Shown here: positions 35,001 to 44,030 of the stretch, piece after piece
Position numbering within the stretch: the first letter of the stretch is position 1
How the letters are laid out: every line of letters begins with the position of its first letter
NCBI GenBank assembly: GCA_035771165.1
Contig: JAWNZC010000408.1
Location: 3,348,001 to 3,412,000 of the forward strand
DNA from: Paragorgia papillata
Taxonomy: Eukaryota; Cnidaria; Anthozoa; Scleralcyonacea; Coralliidae
Length of the DNA: 64,000 nt
Reading direction: 5' to 3'
Translations under genes and position numbers: made by a program
Notes under the pieces: model-generated
Told to the model about the DNA's origin: nothing
Seen by the model: the letters and a program-made list of their open reading frames with translations, nothing else
Database searches by the model: none

Positions 35001-36085
35001 ACGGGAAAACGGGTAGATATTACGAGTAAACAAAAATGGCGGTACCCGTAAACCGAGCCTGGGGTATCTTAAGGACTCTATGTGGGCTCTCGGTTGGAAC
35101 TAATTACTTTAACAGAAAGTAAACTTTCCTGATCGTTCCTGTGAGTGCAAACCAGCCTTTACCTAGTGCATACAACAATTTTGGAAACTGAATGAAATGC
35201 GGTTTACCAATCAAAGGGTTCAAAACACATAAGGTGACTTTTATTTAATACCCATACAGTTTTACAATCGTGGAAAGCCTTTTAAACTTGAAACATAAAA
35301 GTCTGATCATATAGAAAATCCTTGAAAATCAAATTTTCCACCTGTTGCTTCACCAATAATTTAACCATGCTAAAATAATTGATTTCAAACAAAGTGTGTT
35401 GCTTGCATGTTGGCGGCAGTTTAACAATACTCAATCAAAATCTGGTCTGGAAACCCGGCAAACTTCATAGCGCCTATAATGTGCTGTGATTTTTTGTTGA
35501 GATGGTCATCGCCCTAGTGCACAAACCTTTTGTTTTTGCTTATTCGCTAATTGAGCGATTGAACCCAAAGGCTGCTATTGGACGATTGCTTCATTATACT
35601 AAAAATGCGTTGTCCTTATCGTGGACAAGTTTGTATAAACGTGAACAAAAAGATAGAAAAAAGACTTTTGCTGATGTGAGTTCCAGACCATTTCTTAATA
35701 GACGTTACGTGAGAGTTAAGCCTAATTTTCAGCAAAATAAAACAAACTTCATATATTTTGCAGATCTCGGTCCTGGAATATATTTTAGAAAGTTCTGGTA
35801 AAGTCCTTTAATTTCATGTCCCAAACATATCCGGCCTATACAACCCTTTCTTCAAGCACCCATGATAAAAGTGCAGATCATTATGCATTATTATTTTTTG
35901 TCTTCATGTAACGTATTTGCATTTAATTAAAGTCTTGTTTTAAATTTAAGGATGGCAGCACAATGAAAGATGTAATTCTCGCCATTCGTGCTGACGAAGC
36001 TCACCATCGAAAAGTCAATCACACCCTTGCGTCCATTCATCTGGATCAACAAAATCCATTTAAACCGTGGGAACGAAAATTGTAA
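20049..36085 (+). CDS. AOX: mitochondrial alternative oxidase (ubiquinol:O2 oxidoreductase)
   Basis: The enzyme transfers electrons from ubiquinol to oxygen on the matrix face of the inner mitochondrial membrane, bypassing complexes III and IV. Nine exons: 20049-20240, 25629-25798, 26181-26244, 26345-26436, 28256-28374, 29897-29989, 32409-32521, 34401-34478 and 35951-36085. All are GT-AG bounded; lengths sum to 1056 nt (351 residues plus stop) and every phase agrees. Exon 1 encodes an Arg-rich, acid-poor presequence ([17 protein letters not shown]). The diiron ligands are all present: E179 (MLETVAG), E218/H221 (ENERMH), the Glu cluster at 269-271 (YLEEEA) and E323/H326 (RADEAHH). YILPHPIW and DHGWIHTLL are further AOX hallmarks. 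The C-terminus reads [10 protein letters not shown], with W347 where the animal consensus has Gly. The gene looks functional. Its introns hold most of the mobile elements in 20-36 kb. Confidence 0.96.
20677..21255. mobile_element. hAT-like non-autonomous element (579 bp)
   Basis: Ends CAGGCTCGGACTGG and CCCAGTCCGAGCCTG; perfect 8-bp duplication GATTTTAG at 20669-20676 and 21256-21263. It lies in AOX intron 1. Near its right end is a block (TGCAGGAAATGCC through CCCCCGGACCCCCTAGA) shared with two other hAT-like elements here. Confidence 0.9.
21580..21870. mobile_element. two adjacent TTAA-type MITEs with CCCTTTCACTCCC ends
   Basis: GGGAGTGAAAGGGTTAA closes one copy near 21715. TTAACCCTTTCACTCCC opens another near 21722. 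Both contain TTTTCTGTACTTTATTAT and ACTCTGTCTTAAACACCAGA in the same orientation, so the copies are tandem. The TTAA flanks suggest piggyBac-type mobilisation. AOX intron 1. Confidence 0.6.
23040..23425. repeat. foldback repeat with ends AACACCGCTGCCAAACG
   Basis: Arms TAGTAACACCGCTGCCAAAC (left) and the imperfect complement GTTTGGCAGCGGTGTT (right) about 330 bp apart. AOX intron 1. Confidence 0.55.
23783..23975. repeat. foldback repeat with CAGTTATAGATGCACAG arms
   Basis: Arms of about 75 bp contain GTCTGTTCAGTTATAGATGC and the complement. Half-copies of the same family occur near 22080-22160 (GTGACGTCTTCTGTGCAT). AOX intron 1. Confidence 0.65.
24263..24400. repeat. inverted pair of degenerate hammerhead-like motifs
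   Basis: The minus-strand motif at 24292-24314 reads CGGACGA, hairpin, GAAACGTC. The plus-strand motif at 24340-24364 reads CTGATGA, GGC-TCG-GCC hairpin, ATAACGTC. Each is followed outward by CGTTACTAAAAATCTC. Each copy has a mutated core, so neither is likely to be active. AOX intron 1. Confidence 0.4.
24648..25075. mobile_element. asymmetric repeat ending in a hairpin and GAGTAA
   Basis: The 5' end reads AAGACGCCTGGGTCAAGCGT then CACTCGGGCTACTGG. The 3' end is a hairpin CTCGGCCTACC-ACA-GGTAGCCCGAG followed by TAA. Related 5' ends occur at 8337 and 16126; related 3' hairpins at 18893-18920 and 54188-54215. Ends without inverted-repeat symmetry but with a 3' hairpin are Helitron- or SINE-like; the class is not settled. 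AOX intron 1. Confidence 0.45.
25972..26008 (-). ncRNA. degenerate hammerhead-ribozyme-like motif
   Basis: On the minus strand CTGATGA is followed by a hairpin whose closing helix is GCTA/TAGC and then GGAAACGTCC. The core strings are nearly intact, with an extra G before GAAA. It lies in AOX intron 2 and reads antisense to the gene. Confidence 0.3.
26575..26842. repeat. foldback repeat with GCATTATGCGTCTGGACGT arms
   Basis: Arms of about 90 bp (GCGTCTGGACGTATACTTGG, and AAGACGCACTAAAAAACTTT in the right arm) face each other. The centre contains further GACGCA repeats. No clear target duplication. AOX intron 4. Confidence 0.7.
26930..27275. repeat. element rich in ACAAGTTGTTACAA motifs, copy 1
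   Basis: Ends GTACTACACACATAAAAACG and TTTACGTGTGTAGTAC are inverted. The interior is many interleaved copies of ACAACTTGTTAACAGG-like words on both strands. A second copy lies at 38742-39180. AOX intron 4. Confidence 0.55.
27471..27627. repeat. foldback repeat centred on CGAGTGCGAAGCACGAG
   Basis: Arms GAATTAATGAAAAATCGCAC and complement are nearly perfect over about 70 bp. An outer pair ATTGATTGAAATGTTATTA (about 28063) and complement (about 27640) suggests a larger composite. A second small inverted repeat (TTTCCATCTGCCAAACTGAC) lies at about 27875-27955. Confidence 0.6.
28399..28701. mobile_element. hAT-like non-autonomous element (303 bp)
   Basis: Ends CAGTGGCGTAACGG and GCGTTACACCGCTG are imperfect inverted repeats. 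Flanks CGTGAACT and ACTGAACT agree at 6 of 8 bases. AOX intron 5, just past the donor. Confidence 0.6.
28820..29430 (-). mobile_element. tRNA-derived SINE split by a hAT-like insertion
   Basis: Read on the minus strand, TAGCTCAATAGTTAAAGC (A-box-like) is followed, after removal of 28899-29367, by GCAGGTTCGATCCC (B-box). Downstream lies a degenerate hammerhead-like motif (TTGACGA, GGT/ACC hairpin, GAACGTC) at 28824-28846. The tRNA-like head implies a pol III-type SINE. AOX intron 5. Confidence 0.55.
28899..29367. mobile_element. hAT-like non-autonomous element (469 bp) inside a SINE
   Basis: Perfect 14-bp ends CATAGGCGTAGAGT and ACTCTACGCCTATG; perfect 8-bp duplication GAACCTGC (28891-28898 and 29368-29375). 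It carries the same internal block (AGGAAATGGCATTTCC through CCCCCGGACCCCCTAG) as the elements at 20677 and 51498. AOX intron 5. Confidence 0.92.
29535..29605 (+). mobile_element. tRNA-like SINE fragment
   Basis: TCTAGCTGGTACGAACC and, 30 bp on, GTTGCAGGTTCGATCCG resemble A- and B-boxes at roughly tRNA spacing. No cloverleaf could be folded with confidence. AOX intron 5. Confidence 0.4.
30350..30492. repeat. foldback repeat ending AGACTATGTGCGCAC
   Basis: Arms contain AACGTTTCCGAGCATTTTCG and its complement; the ends read AGACTATATGTGCGCACGG. AOX intron 6. A smaller foldback (GGCCATGTTGGTTGGTAGGT and complement) lies at 30045-30120. Confidence 0.65.
30862..31032. mobile_element. Harbinger-like MITE (171 bp) with long inverted repeats
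   Basis: Inverted repeats of more than 50 bp begin AGCCTGGTTTCCATATAGCC and continue AGAGCCGGCGGCATGGC. Flanks are TTA on both sides (30859-30861, 31033-31035). It sits inside a larger foldback whose arms (TAGACCACTTTCATAA and ATGTGCATCT) span about 30615-31335. A truncated copy is at 39552-39659. AOX intron 6. Confidence 0.8.
31571..32045. mobile_element. two adjoining foldback MITEs
   Basis: The first (31571-31723) has ends AGCCGGTTTTCCACTAGGCG and complement. The second (about 31727-32045) has ends AGGTCTGCGCTAAACGTCGC and GCGACGTTTAGCGCAGGCC. They abut almost directly in AOX intron 6. Confidence 0.7.
33267..33485 (+). CDS. unrecognised 72-residue ORF in an AOX intron
   Basis: The frame [20 protein letters not shown] and on to the stop has an even, protein-like composition with charged helices. 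It is preceded by an A-rich leader and is not part of a foldback. A second overlapping frame follows at 33416. I do not recognise the family. It could be a decayed mobile-element ORF or a chance frame. Confidence 0.2.
   Translation: MAEYTETQQNRLDHLEALNIVLEELSFNNEPARRLLVCRRLGVNPDNTRTWSALNILIFNLSTLDMEFTLAK
33735..34035. repeat. foldback repeat with CAACCTATTGTAGTAGTTTG arms
   Basis: Arms of about 75 bp include AGAAAATGAATTAGCATTCT and its complement, with about 110 bp between. AOX intron 7. Confidence 0.7.
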
Positions 36086-36089
36086 AATG

Positions 36090-37080
36090 AGATTTTGTGG
36101 AGAGCATGCAGTCTGAAGCTTCTTGGAAAACAGTTGGTTTCAATTATTCAGTCCTTTTCTAGTCTTTCTCAGATAATTCTTCAAACTTACATTTACAGAT
36201 TTAACAAGATTTCATATCAGTTTATGAAATAAGGTGTTCTATTCGCACGATCTTCATTGGCTGGACTCGCCTGCATTTGTATATAGATGACAGCTTAGGA
36301 AGAGGTTATTATTCAACTGTGAAGCACACGAGGTATTTGCTTTGAATAATAACCGAACCCGTGCCTTTTAACTTTAACACATGGAAATACTCATCAGGTC
36401 ATATATAGTTTAGTTTTTAGAATGTTTAATTTAAGTTGTACTTGAAATAGATATCGAGGAATAATCCGAAAACAGTGTCTATTTTTGTAATGAGATCTTT
36501 ACCTTACATATATATATATATATATATATAAGTATAAAGATCATGAATGATGCATGTATGTCCAACAAACTTTCCAAAACGGGCAGGAGTGTTTACCTGA
36601 TAAAAGACGAACTGTGTGCAAGTAATTCATTAGCGTAAAAATTTTGAAGATTGACCTTGTGTGAGCCGTAAAATACTATATATATATATATATATTATAT
36701 TGCTGGGTTTGATTTCCGGTCCGTACGCAAAACGACGCACGCTGATTGGTTCCCGAGAGGTTGGGATTTTACGATATTGAGCGAACGGTCAATACGCTTT
36801 TTTATCGGCCCTGTAAGTTTTGCCGAGAAAATTTCTGAGTTGATTTGAATACAAATAAAAAAGTACTGGGTATCTTTATTCAAATATTCTGAACAATAAA
36901 ATGTGTTGGAACATTACTGCATGCTGGTTTTCTTTAAAGCTGTTTATCTAAAAACATGACAAATAAAAGCCGAACTGATGTAAACAAGAAGGCCAAGAAG
37001 CGACACGTACAAAAGTTAACAGGTATTAAAGGTAAACTGTCAGCATACTCCGAAGACGAAAACAATGCTCGAAACTTATG
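36090..37080. other. AOX downstream region, no further gene seen
   Basis: This holds the presumed 3' UTR of the oxidase, two short TA tracts (36505-36530 and 36678-36697) and otherwise unstructured AT-rich sequence. No poly(A) site could be chosen with confidence. Confidence 0.4.
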
Positions 37081-37581
37081 ATGAAATGAACCAATAGCCA
37101 TATAATAAATTCCGTATTAACCTCGTTTGCTCGGCCTGTACGGGAAAGTATTTTCCCTCGGTTTTATCGCACAAACCTCGCTCCTAATTCGTCGCTTGGT
37201 CTGTAGGAAAACCTCAGGCAAATACTTTCCCGTACAGACCTCGCACTAGGTTAATAAGTCCTTAATATAAATAAATATATATATATATATATATATTTGT
37301 AAGACTGAACATTATCCCTAAAACATCAAACCTAGTGTATTACCATATATATAGCTACGGTAATGTGTGCGATATTTAATATATAAGCAAACACCAAAAC
37401 AGCAAAAGGCAAAACAAACTTTATAAGAAATTCATCTATATTTCAGACGGTCCAAACCAAAATAATGAAGTTTTTTAATTTTTTAAAATACTTCCCGGCA
37501 AGAAAATTAAAAGTTCTGACATGAATAGCACTTGACAGTAATCTCATTCTCATTGAGATGGCCGTGGAGGAAACAGTTTTA

Positions 37582-38101
37582 AGCCCTAATCAAACGAGAA
37601 CGCAAGTCATCGCAAGTTAGTCACAAATTTCTGTGGCGGTCGTTCGAACACCCAAATTAACAAAATAAAGATTTCATGACTGTTTTAAACAAGTTTTAAC
37701 TTTGTCACTTAGTCTAATATACTTACTTTCACTTTAACTTCTATTTTACTTAGTTTTTGGTGATTGGCAATTTCACAAACTCTCTCGAGTTTTCTTCTGC
37801 CAATCTCCTTCCATTTATTCAAAAATACATTAATTAGGAAAATTATTTTATTAATAGAAAAAAAATGTAATATTGTTGACACATGTTAAAATAATCTGTT
37901 ATTAATTAATTTTTGATTGATATATTCTACTTGAAAAGCAAAATCTCTAATACTTATCTCTATCTCGCTGTAATAATTATTAATATGGTTAATACATTTT
38001 GATTGATTGATAATATTTTTGGGAAATTATTCAGAGCGGCTGACTGAGATATAGCGTGACTGCCAACTTGCGATGACTTGCGTTCTCGTTTGATTAGGGC
38101 T
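37582..38101. mobile_element. Harbinger-like MITE (520 bp)
   Basis: Ends AGCCCTAATCAAACGAGAAC and complement, with inverted similarity of about 38 bp. TTA flanks both sides (37579-37581, 38102-38104). The interior is AT-rich and non-coding. Confidence 0.75.
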
Positions 38102-38741
38102 TTAGGCTTAAAGATATTTTGAGGTAAGTTCTATTTTTTTGTTATAAACCCAAAAATATGCCTGTTGTGAACTTGAACGTAAGATTGAAGTGATAAATAT
38201 GTGCATTATGATGTATTAACGTTCCTATAGCTTTGATAAGTCAATATCTTTCAAAATTTTGCAAAGTGAATTTATTTAGTGATGTCTCGGCATCCCTGGC
38301 CGCGATATGGCTGTCTTCGTAGTGTGTTGTGTATCAGAAACCGATGACATGTTGTGCCGTCTTTCGCCTGAACATTTATAGTTTGAATAAATAGCAAAAA
38401 CTAGCTTATAATTAGCTGCAATTGTTCTTCATTATTGTTTATTTTTTTCTTTGTTTCAAACACGTTTCCGTTCACAAAAAACGTTTTGAAGTTTTACCCA
38501 CACAAAGACGTATATAAAATACTAAATAAACGCTCTCTCTCTCTCTGCTTCAAGTGAACCGCTATTTAATATGTTGTTCATTTCTGTAACGGTAGTCCCA
38601 TGCATGTTGATTTATTAGGAAAACTGGCGTGTTATACTTATAGTAGTTTCGGGGAACTGACCAATCAAATTATATATAGCTGTTTAGCGGCTTTAGGCTG
38701 TTATAAATTGCGGTTTACACGTACCAAAAATTGTCGGCGCC

Positions 38742-39180
38742 AGAAAAGCTAAAAAGCACACAGCAAAACGTCCACAAATTGTAAGGATTTTATTTGAGGT
38801 TCTATGCAGACTTGTTCCAATTTGTTGTGACAAACGAAACATGGGTTGTTAATAACAAGTCCGTCGCAAGTTATCAACTTGGTGCAAGCTTGGCAATAAC
38901 ATCTTGCGACAAGCCTGTTGGAACAAGTTGGAACAACCTTGTTGGCTTCATCTGCAGACTTGCTACAAGTTGTTCTATCAGCTCTGATATTCCGTGTTCT
39001 CAACAGGTCTGTTGCGGCCACTTGTCCCAACAACTTGTTACGGCTCTGCGGCCAACACGTTGTAACAGATCTGTTGTAACAAGTCTGTTAGAGCATGATG
39101 AAATCAACAGACTTGTTACAACTTGCTAACAGCTTGTAACAAGCCCGAAAATCCTGCAGGTTGAAAAGCCTGTGAGATTT
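38742..39180. repeat. element rich in ACAAGTTGTTACAA motifs, copy 2
   Basis: The same word content as the element at 26930-27275, with outer ends AAAAGCTAAAAAGCACAC and GATTTCTGGCTGTGTAGGA roughly inverted. Frames through it are repeat-driven. Confidence 0.5.
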
Positions 39181-39344
39181 CTGGCTGTGTAGGACGCGAC
39201 GGCAAATAAGTTACTGTATTTAAAAGAAAGCCTGGATCAGGACATCGTATAATGTATGCATGTTTTATTTATTTTGTAAGATCTTTAAAAAGCAGTCATA
39301 GCTTCGACAACATGACGTACAATAGATTAACGCCTTAGGGCCTG

Positions 39345-39490
39345 TTTATATGGAGCCGAGTTACCCGGCTAGGCGAGTTACCCAGCAAGCCCAGTTGAAA
39401 AAAGAATGTCTATACATAGCGCCGCGGGTAACTCGGTTTGCCGAGTAACTCGGCTAGCCGGGTAACTCGGCTCCGTATAAACAGGCTCTA
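39345..39490. mobile_element. foldback MITE with GGCTAGCCGGGTAACTCGG arms
   Basis: Ends TTAGGGCCTGTTTATATGG and CGTATAAACAGGCTC; the inner arms are repeats of GAGTTACCCGGCTAG. It resembles the nested element at 13953-14172. The flanking TTA/TAA is not a clean direct duplication. Confidence 0.65.
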
Positions 39491-39551
39491 AGTAAACTAA
39501 CAACTTTTGCTGTTCTTTGCCACAACGTTGTCTTGAATTCAGTTGACGTTG

Positions 39552-39659
39552 CATACAGCTTTTTATTGCTGGCTAATTCAACACTGTCTATATGATTGGA
39601 CCATCACCCCTTGCCGCAGCCATGCCGCCGGCTCTTACAGCTATATGGAAACCAGGCTT
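39552..39659. mobile_element. 5'-truncated copy of the Harbinger-like MITE at 30862
   Basis: It matches the right two-thirds of that element (ACAGCTTTTTATTGCTGGCT to GGAAACCAGGCTTA) with a few substitutions. The left inverted repeat is missing. Confidence 0.75.
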
Positions 39660-40310
39660 AAGGTCCCTTTTATATATAGACCGGTCTTTGAAATGTTATA
39701 CCTCATTTCCGTCACTCATTTGGGGGCTACTTTTGTTTTATACATATTTATTCACAAACGAATATAGTGATACCTAGCTTTTTCAAGATTGTAAGCTTTT
39801 CGCAATTCCTCTTCACTATTTGTCAATTCGGAACAAAATATTTTCAGAAGAAATCGGAACAATTTCAGACTAAAATTAATGCGGTTAATCTATTGCTTCT
39901 TTCAATTTACAAAAGTATTCTAAAAGCTGGGGTTTTAGACGGATTTTAGGTGGTTGTAGTGTCTTTCTTTTTTTTTTTAATTTGTCGTTGGCCGTCATAT
40001 CAACGTCATGAGTAGTGAATGTTTGGTTATCTTGTCGACGTTACTGTCATCAATTGAACATCTTGTGTAGTTAATTGGATTTAGGAAAGTGTTATCAATG
40101 GACAATGAGGTAGTAATTAAGTCTCATGCGGGCCCAGCTGCTCACTTTGCGAAACCCTCTTCGCAAACCAAACGAAAATACACGGGGGATAAGACATACT
40201 ATAAACTGTAAAATTAATTATTATTAGTTTTTCTTGCGGCTAGGCTTTTACTATAGATAATATGTTATAAATGTGATACCCTAATTAGTATCTTTTAATA
40301 TTCTAAAAAT

Positions 40311-40425
40311 ATTTAACAATTATTCGCCGAAGGCGAGGTGAATATCGGTGAATAATAACCGAGACGAAGTCGAGGTTATTATTCACCGATATTCACTGAG
40401 CCTGAGGCGAATAATTGTTTTAGTA
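40311..40425. repeat. foldback repeat with AATTATTCGCC arms
   Basis: Arms ACAATTATTCGCC and GGTGAATATCGGTGAATAAT face their complements across CGAGACGAAGTCGAGG. A second smaller inverted repeat (GGTGATTATCGAG) follows at 40534-40600. Confidence 0.65.
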
Positions 40426-40644
40426 TAAATACACATTTTCGTACTTTTAGGAACGACATTTTCTTTAAAATTGTTAATTTCCTCGTCTGTCGCATTGACA
40501 ACTTCGCAGGCGGCCATTTTGGATAAACGCTGTGGTGATTATCGAGAATTAATCCGAAGTTACTCGATCAATCAGCGCGCGCGATTTTCTATAATCACCT
40601 GTGTATTTATACTAAAATACAATATTGTGTATATATATATATAC

Positions 40645-41489
40645 AATCAAACCTGTATTAAGCGGACACCCTCGGGGAATTGGTTAGTGTCCTCTTAATA
40701 GAGGTTCTCGTACCAGCCCCCCTGTCAACCTCGTACGCAGACCAATGCCCCCCCCGGATGCCAGATACGGTTTTTCCAATTATTAAAACCAATAAACGAT
40801 ATTTGTAGTACAAATGTGTTTAACAACATGAATAACAAAAATTTAAAATATGATGCAAATCCCGATTGTTTGATGTCCATATGTGAAGAGCAATTTAAAT
40901 TAAGTTTATTACTGAACGAGTACTAGTCAACTTATTGTTGTTCTACAAAAAAATGATCGTCAATGCGCGACTGTTTCCGCCCTTGAAGTTGAATCTTGAT
41001 CTCTTGCAACAAGTAATTGACTTTAGAAATTGCTAAAGAAAGTTCCTCTTGTTCATGATAACGGGAGGAATCTTGCAGCATTTCTTTCCAACTTTGACGT
41101 TGGACTGACTCCAAGTCTCCAATAAATAATAACATTAACTCGAACCAAACGCAGTTTAGAAAAATATGCAAGAAACTATACTGATTATTGTCATGCATTT
41201 ATTGATTTCCATCGTGAGACATTGAAAACAAGAAAGACGCTAATCTAATCTTTACCATCTCAAGGAGAAACATATGTTAAAAATCAATGAATAAAAGAAA
41301 ACGCTGTTCGCTTAGCACAAGGATTTGGTATCATTTTACACCGATTTAGGTGTCCGCGTCCGCTTAATAGTCCGCTTAATAGAGGTGACCTTTGTATGGT
41401 TAATATGGGATTCAATTCGGGACTTTGGAAACTGTCCGCTTGATACAGGGTGTCCGCTTAATGGAGGGCCGCTTAATACAGGTTTGACT

Positions 41490-41490
<1 letters not shown>
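40645..41490. mobile_element. internally deleted pogo/Tigger-like (Tc1/mariner) element
   Basis: Ends CAAACCTGTATTAAGCGGAC and GGCCGCTTAATACAGGTTTG are inverted. The element sits between TA-rich tracts, fitting TA target preference. Inside, 41198-40932 (minus) ends with IQLQGRKQSRIDDHF, resembling the C-terminal tail of Tigger/pogo transposases. The catalytic region is absent. Confidence 0.7.
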
Positions 41491-41497
<7 letters not shown>

Positions 41498-41526
<29 letters not shown>

Positions 41527-41575
41527 ATTGTATTGTATTGTATTGTATTGTATTGTATTGTATTGTATTGTATTA
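41498..41575. repeat. compound microsatellite (TA)n then (ATTGT)n
   Basis: About 24 bp of TA repeats followed by about ten copies of a 5-bp unit (TATTG). It adjoins the pogo-like element. Confidence 0.92.
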
Positions 41576-43254
41576 TATATTTTTTAGTTCATATACGTAT
41601 GCTTCTTTGAATTATATACAGTATATAGTATTCTTCAAACTTTGAATTCTATAACCATTTATATCCAAATTAAAATTGCGAAAACTATTTTGTTGACAGA
41701 TATTAACGAGTTCGTCAAGTTGCTGGTGGTCCTGTCTTGCATGAAAGTAATTAAAAGTACCGTAAAAATAAGAATGCGTGAAACTTGATATTTTGTATAT
41801 ATCGTATGCGCTAAAACAATGATTCATATCTCTATCGGTATAAAATATCTATATCGCTGGATATTCATCGCGCCGCACTTCGTTGAATAATTGCTAAATA
41901 TTACTTAATTTTGTATAACTAAATAACTAATTAATTTAAGTGCACGAAGTCCTGAATTTGAATATTTTTTTAGTAATGCTGTTCATCGACAAGAAAAACA
42001 AACAAAAAAACCCTCAACTTGTTATCTGAATTACACACCGTGGTGAAAGTTTCTTTCGAGGTACGTTCCAATATTCAGTTAAACGTTTCATTGTTAGATT
42101 TCTTACAATATTACCGTTATTATATTTTCTCAATTTATTTGGTGAAACAAATTCATATTTTTGTACGTTGTAAAGGAAACCGTAAATTGATGCATGTGAT
42201 ATACTGTAAAACTGATTATTATTTGGGTTCGGTTATTCAAAAAAGTGCAATGCTCGCATCTTCTGAAAAAATACTAGTAAAATTTTACGTCGTATACACA
42301 GAAGTTTTCTTTATGGCACGAATTTAGGTATATAGAACATGTTTTAGTTATGCCACTTATATATAGCTGTCTACATTGTTCTTATAGTTGAAATGTATAC
42401 AAATAAGTGTCCGTTGTTAGTATTAAAAGTTATATTTACCCGATGTTTAGATTTCGTTGTACGAGGGATGGGAACAACCAGAACAGAATTAACAACGTAA
42501 ACTAAGTTAGCGAAAACATCGAATACTCATCATTATTTATACTCGTATACTTTAATGGTACGTAGGTGAGACAACTGCATGTTCAAACACCAGATGGTTT
42601 TTTTTTAAATATATACATCAGTATAAAGTTGTTTAAGAGAAGGGATGTTTGTTACCTCGGATATGACAAATGTGCATGTACAAATGTTTTTCAAGCTACT
42701 TAAATGCACTCCCTGCATGTACAGTCGCCTGAAAAGACTTCGTTTTAATAAATAGATAGGGCATTTGTCAGTAGAATACGCCAGAAATATCTTGTCTTGA
42801 ATTTGAATACGTAAAAAAATTGGGGCTGCATGCAGTTCCCATTTTCCCCTTCAGGACCCTCATGGGTGGTACTCATGCCAGTCTGCATGCTATAGTCCTC
42901 TAAGCAGCACTATGTCAACCTCAGTTAAACATAATTTTGGTTTTACATTTTAATAATGGTTTTACAAATATATCAGTCAACCATTTACTTGATAAGTTTA
43001 TAAACGTTTCAAAATTTGTGTTTTGCAATAGTACAACCGACTTACACTGATAATACTTACCAGCTGATGACGAGGTGTACATTAGTCCCTATATAATAAG
43101 TATAAAAATTTAATTAAAGAAAACGCTTATACTCAAAATAATAACTTTAATATAATAAGATGGCTAAATACGAGAAACATATAGTCGTAGCAACCCAATT
43201 ATGTTTGGGGGGGGGGGGGGGGGCGCAAGGATTTTGCCCGAAACATTATAAGCC

Positions 43255-43500
43255 AAATATTGATTTTTATTATATAAAATAGAGTGCTTTATTGATTTTT
43301 CCGCCACTAATAAAAACGATAATTATCTACATGTGTGATTATTCGAGATAATCTCACATATGTTGATTATCATGAAACGTGTTGAACGGGCGGGATACCT
43401 CAATCGTTCGCTTTGCTCACTTGTGAGATATTCTGGTCAACACTCGAAATAAATTTCATATTTCCGCATATTCATGTATAGTTTTCTCTGTATAACCCGA
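43255..43500. repeat. dispersed foldback repeat, copy 2
   Basis: It contains AAATAGAGTGCTTTATTGAT, CCGCCACTAATAAAA, AATCTCACAT and CACTCGAAATAAATTTCATA, the same modules as 14745-15095 in the opposite orientation. A poly-G run lies just before it at 43208-43223. Confidence 0.65.
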
Positions 43501-43634
43501 AAATTTTATCAGACAGTGCTCATATTTTTAAATCAGTTTCCAATAATTTTTGGAGGGCAGTCCCCCGACTGAAACTATCTTATCTTGCATGCCTGTCATA
43601 CGCTTAGTTTCTTTTAAAGTGGTTCTCTGATGGA

Positions 43635-44030
43635 AAATATTGTTGGTAATGTTTCTGCATAATCTTAAAGATATTATAAAAGTTAGTAATTGTTCAAAGT
43701 TTCATTTCGAAATTCTCAAAAACAAGGTTGTATTTTACGTGCGAAGTTTGTATTTTGAAGCACCGCCATTGAATTGGCCGTGTTTGAGAAGGATGATCGA
43801 GTTGAAGAGAACTTATGACGTCATAGACTCAACAGAAAGAAAAGATGTCGTTGTCAAGAAAAGGGTCATTGTTGCTGTCGAGTCTCTGACGTCATAAACT
43901 CGTTCTTCTCAGCTCGACCACTTTAATGACGGAGCTCCAAAATACAAACTTCACAGTTCACACGTAAAATATCACCTTTTTCTCCATCGAATTTTGAAAT
44001 GAAACTTTGCACAATTACCACAGATCGCCT
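43635..44030. repeat. foldback repeat with TTTCATTTCGAAATTCT arms
   Basis: Arms contain TGCGAAGTTTGTATTTTG, CGAGTTGAAGAGAAC and TGACGTCATAGACTC with their imperfect complements. It overlaps the start of the next foldback. Confidence 0.6.

Noticed and set aside
35502..35801. 99-residue frame between AOX exons 8 and 9
   Set aside because: There is no family resemblance. The AOX chain is complete without it and adding it would disrupt the conserved region.
38794..39129. 111-residue Cys/Ser/Thr-rich frame
   Set aside because: It is driven by the ACAAGTTGTTACAA repeat words, with opposing frames equally open.
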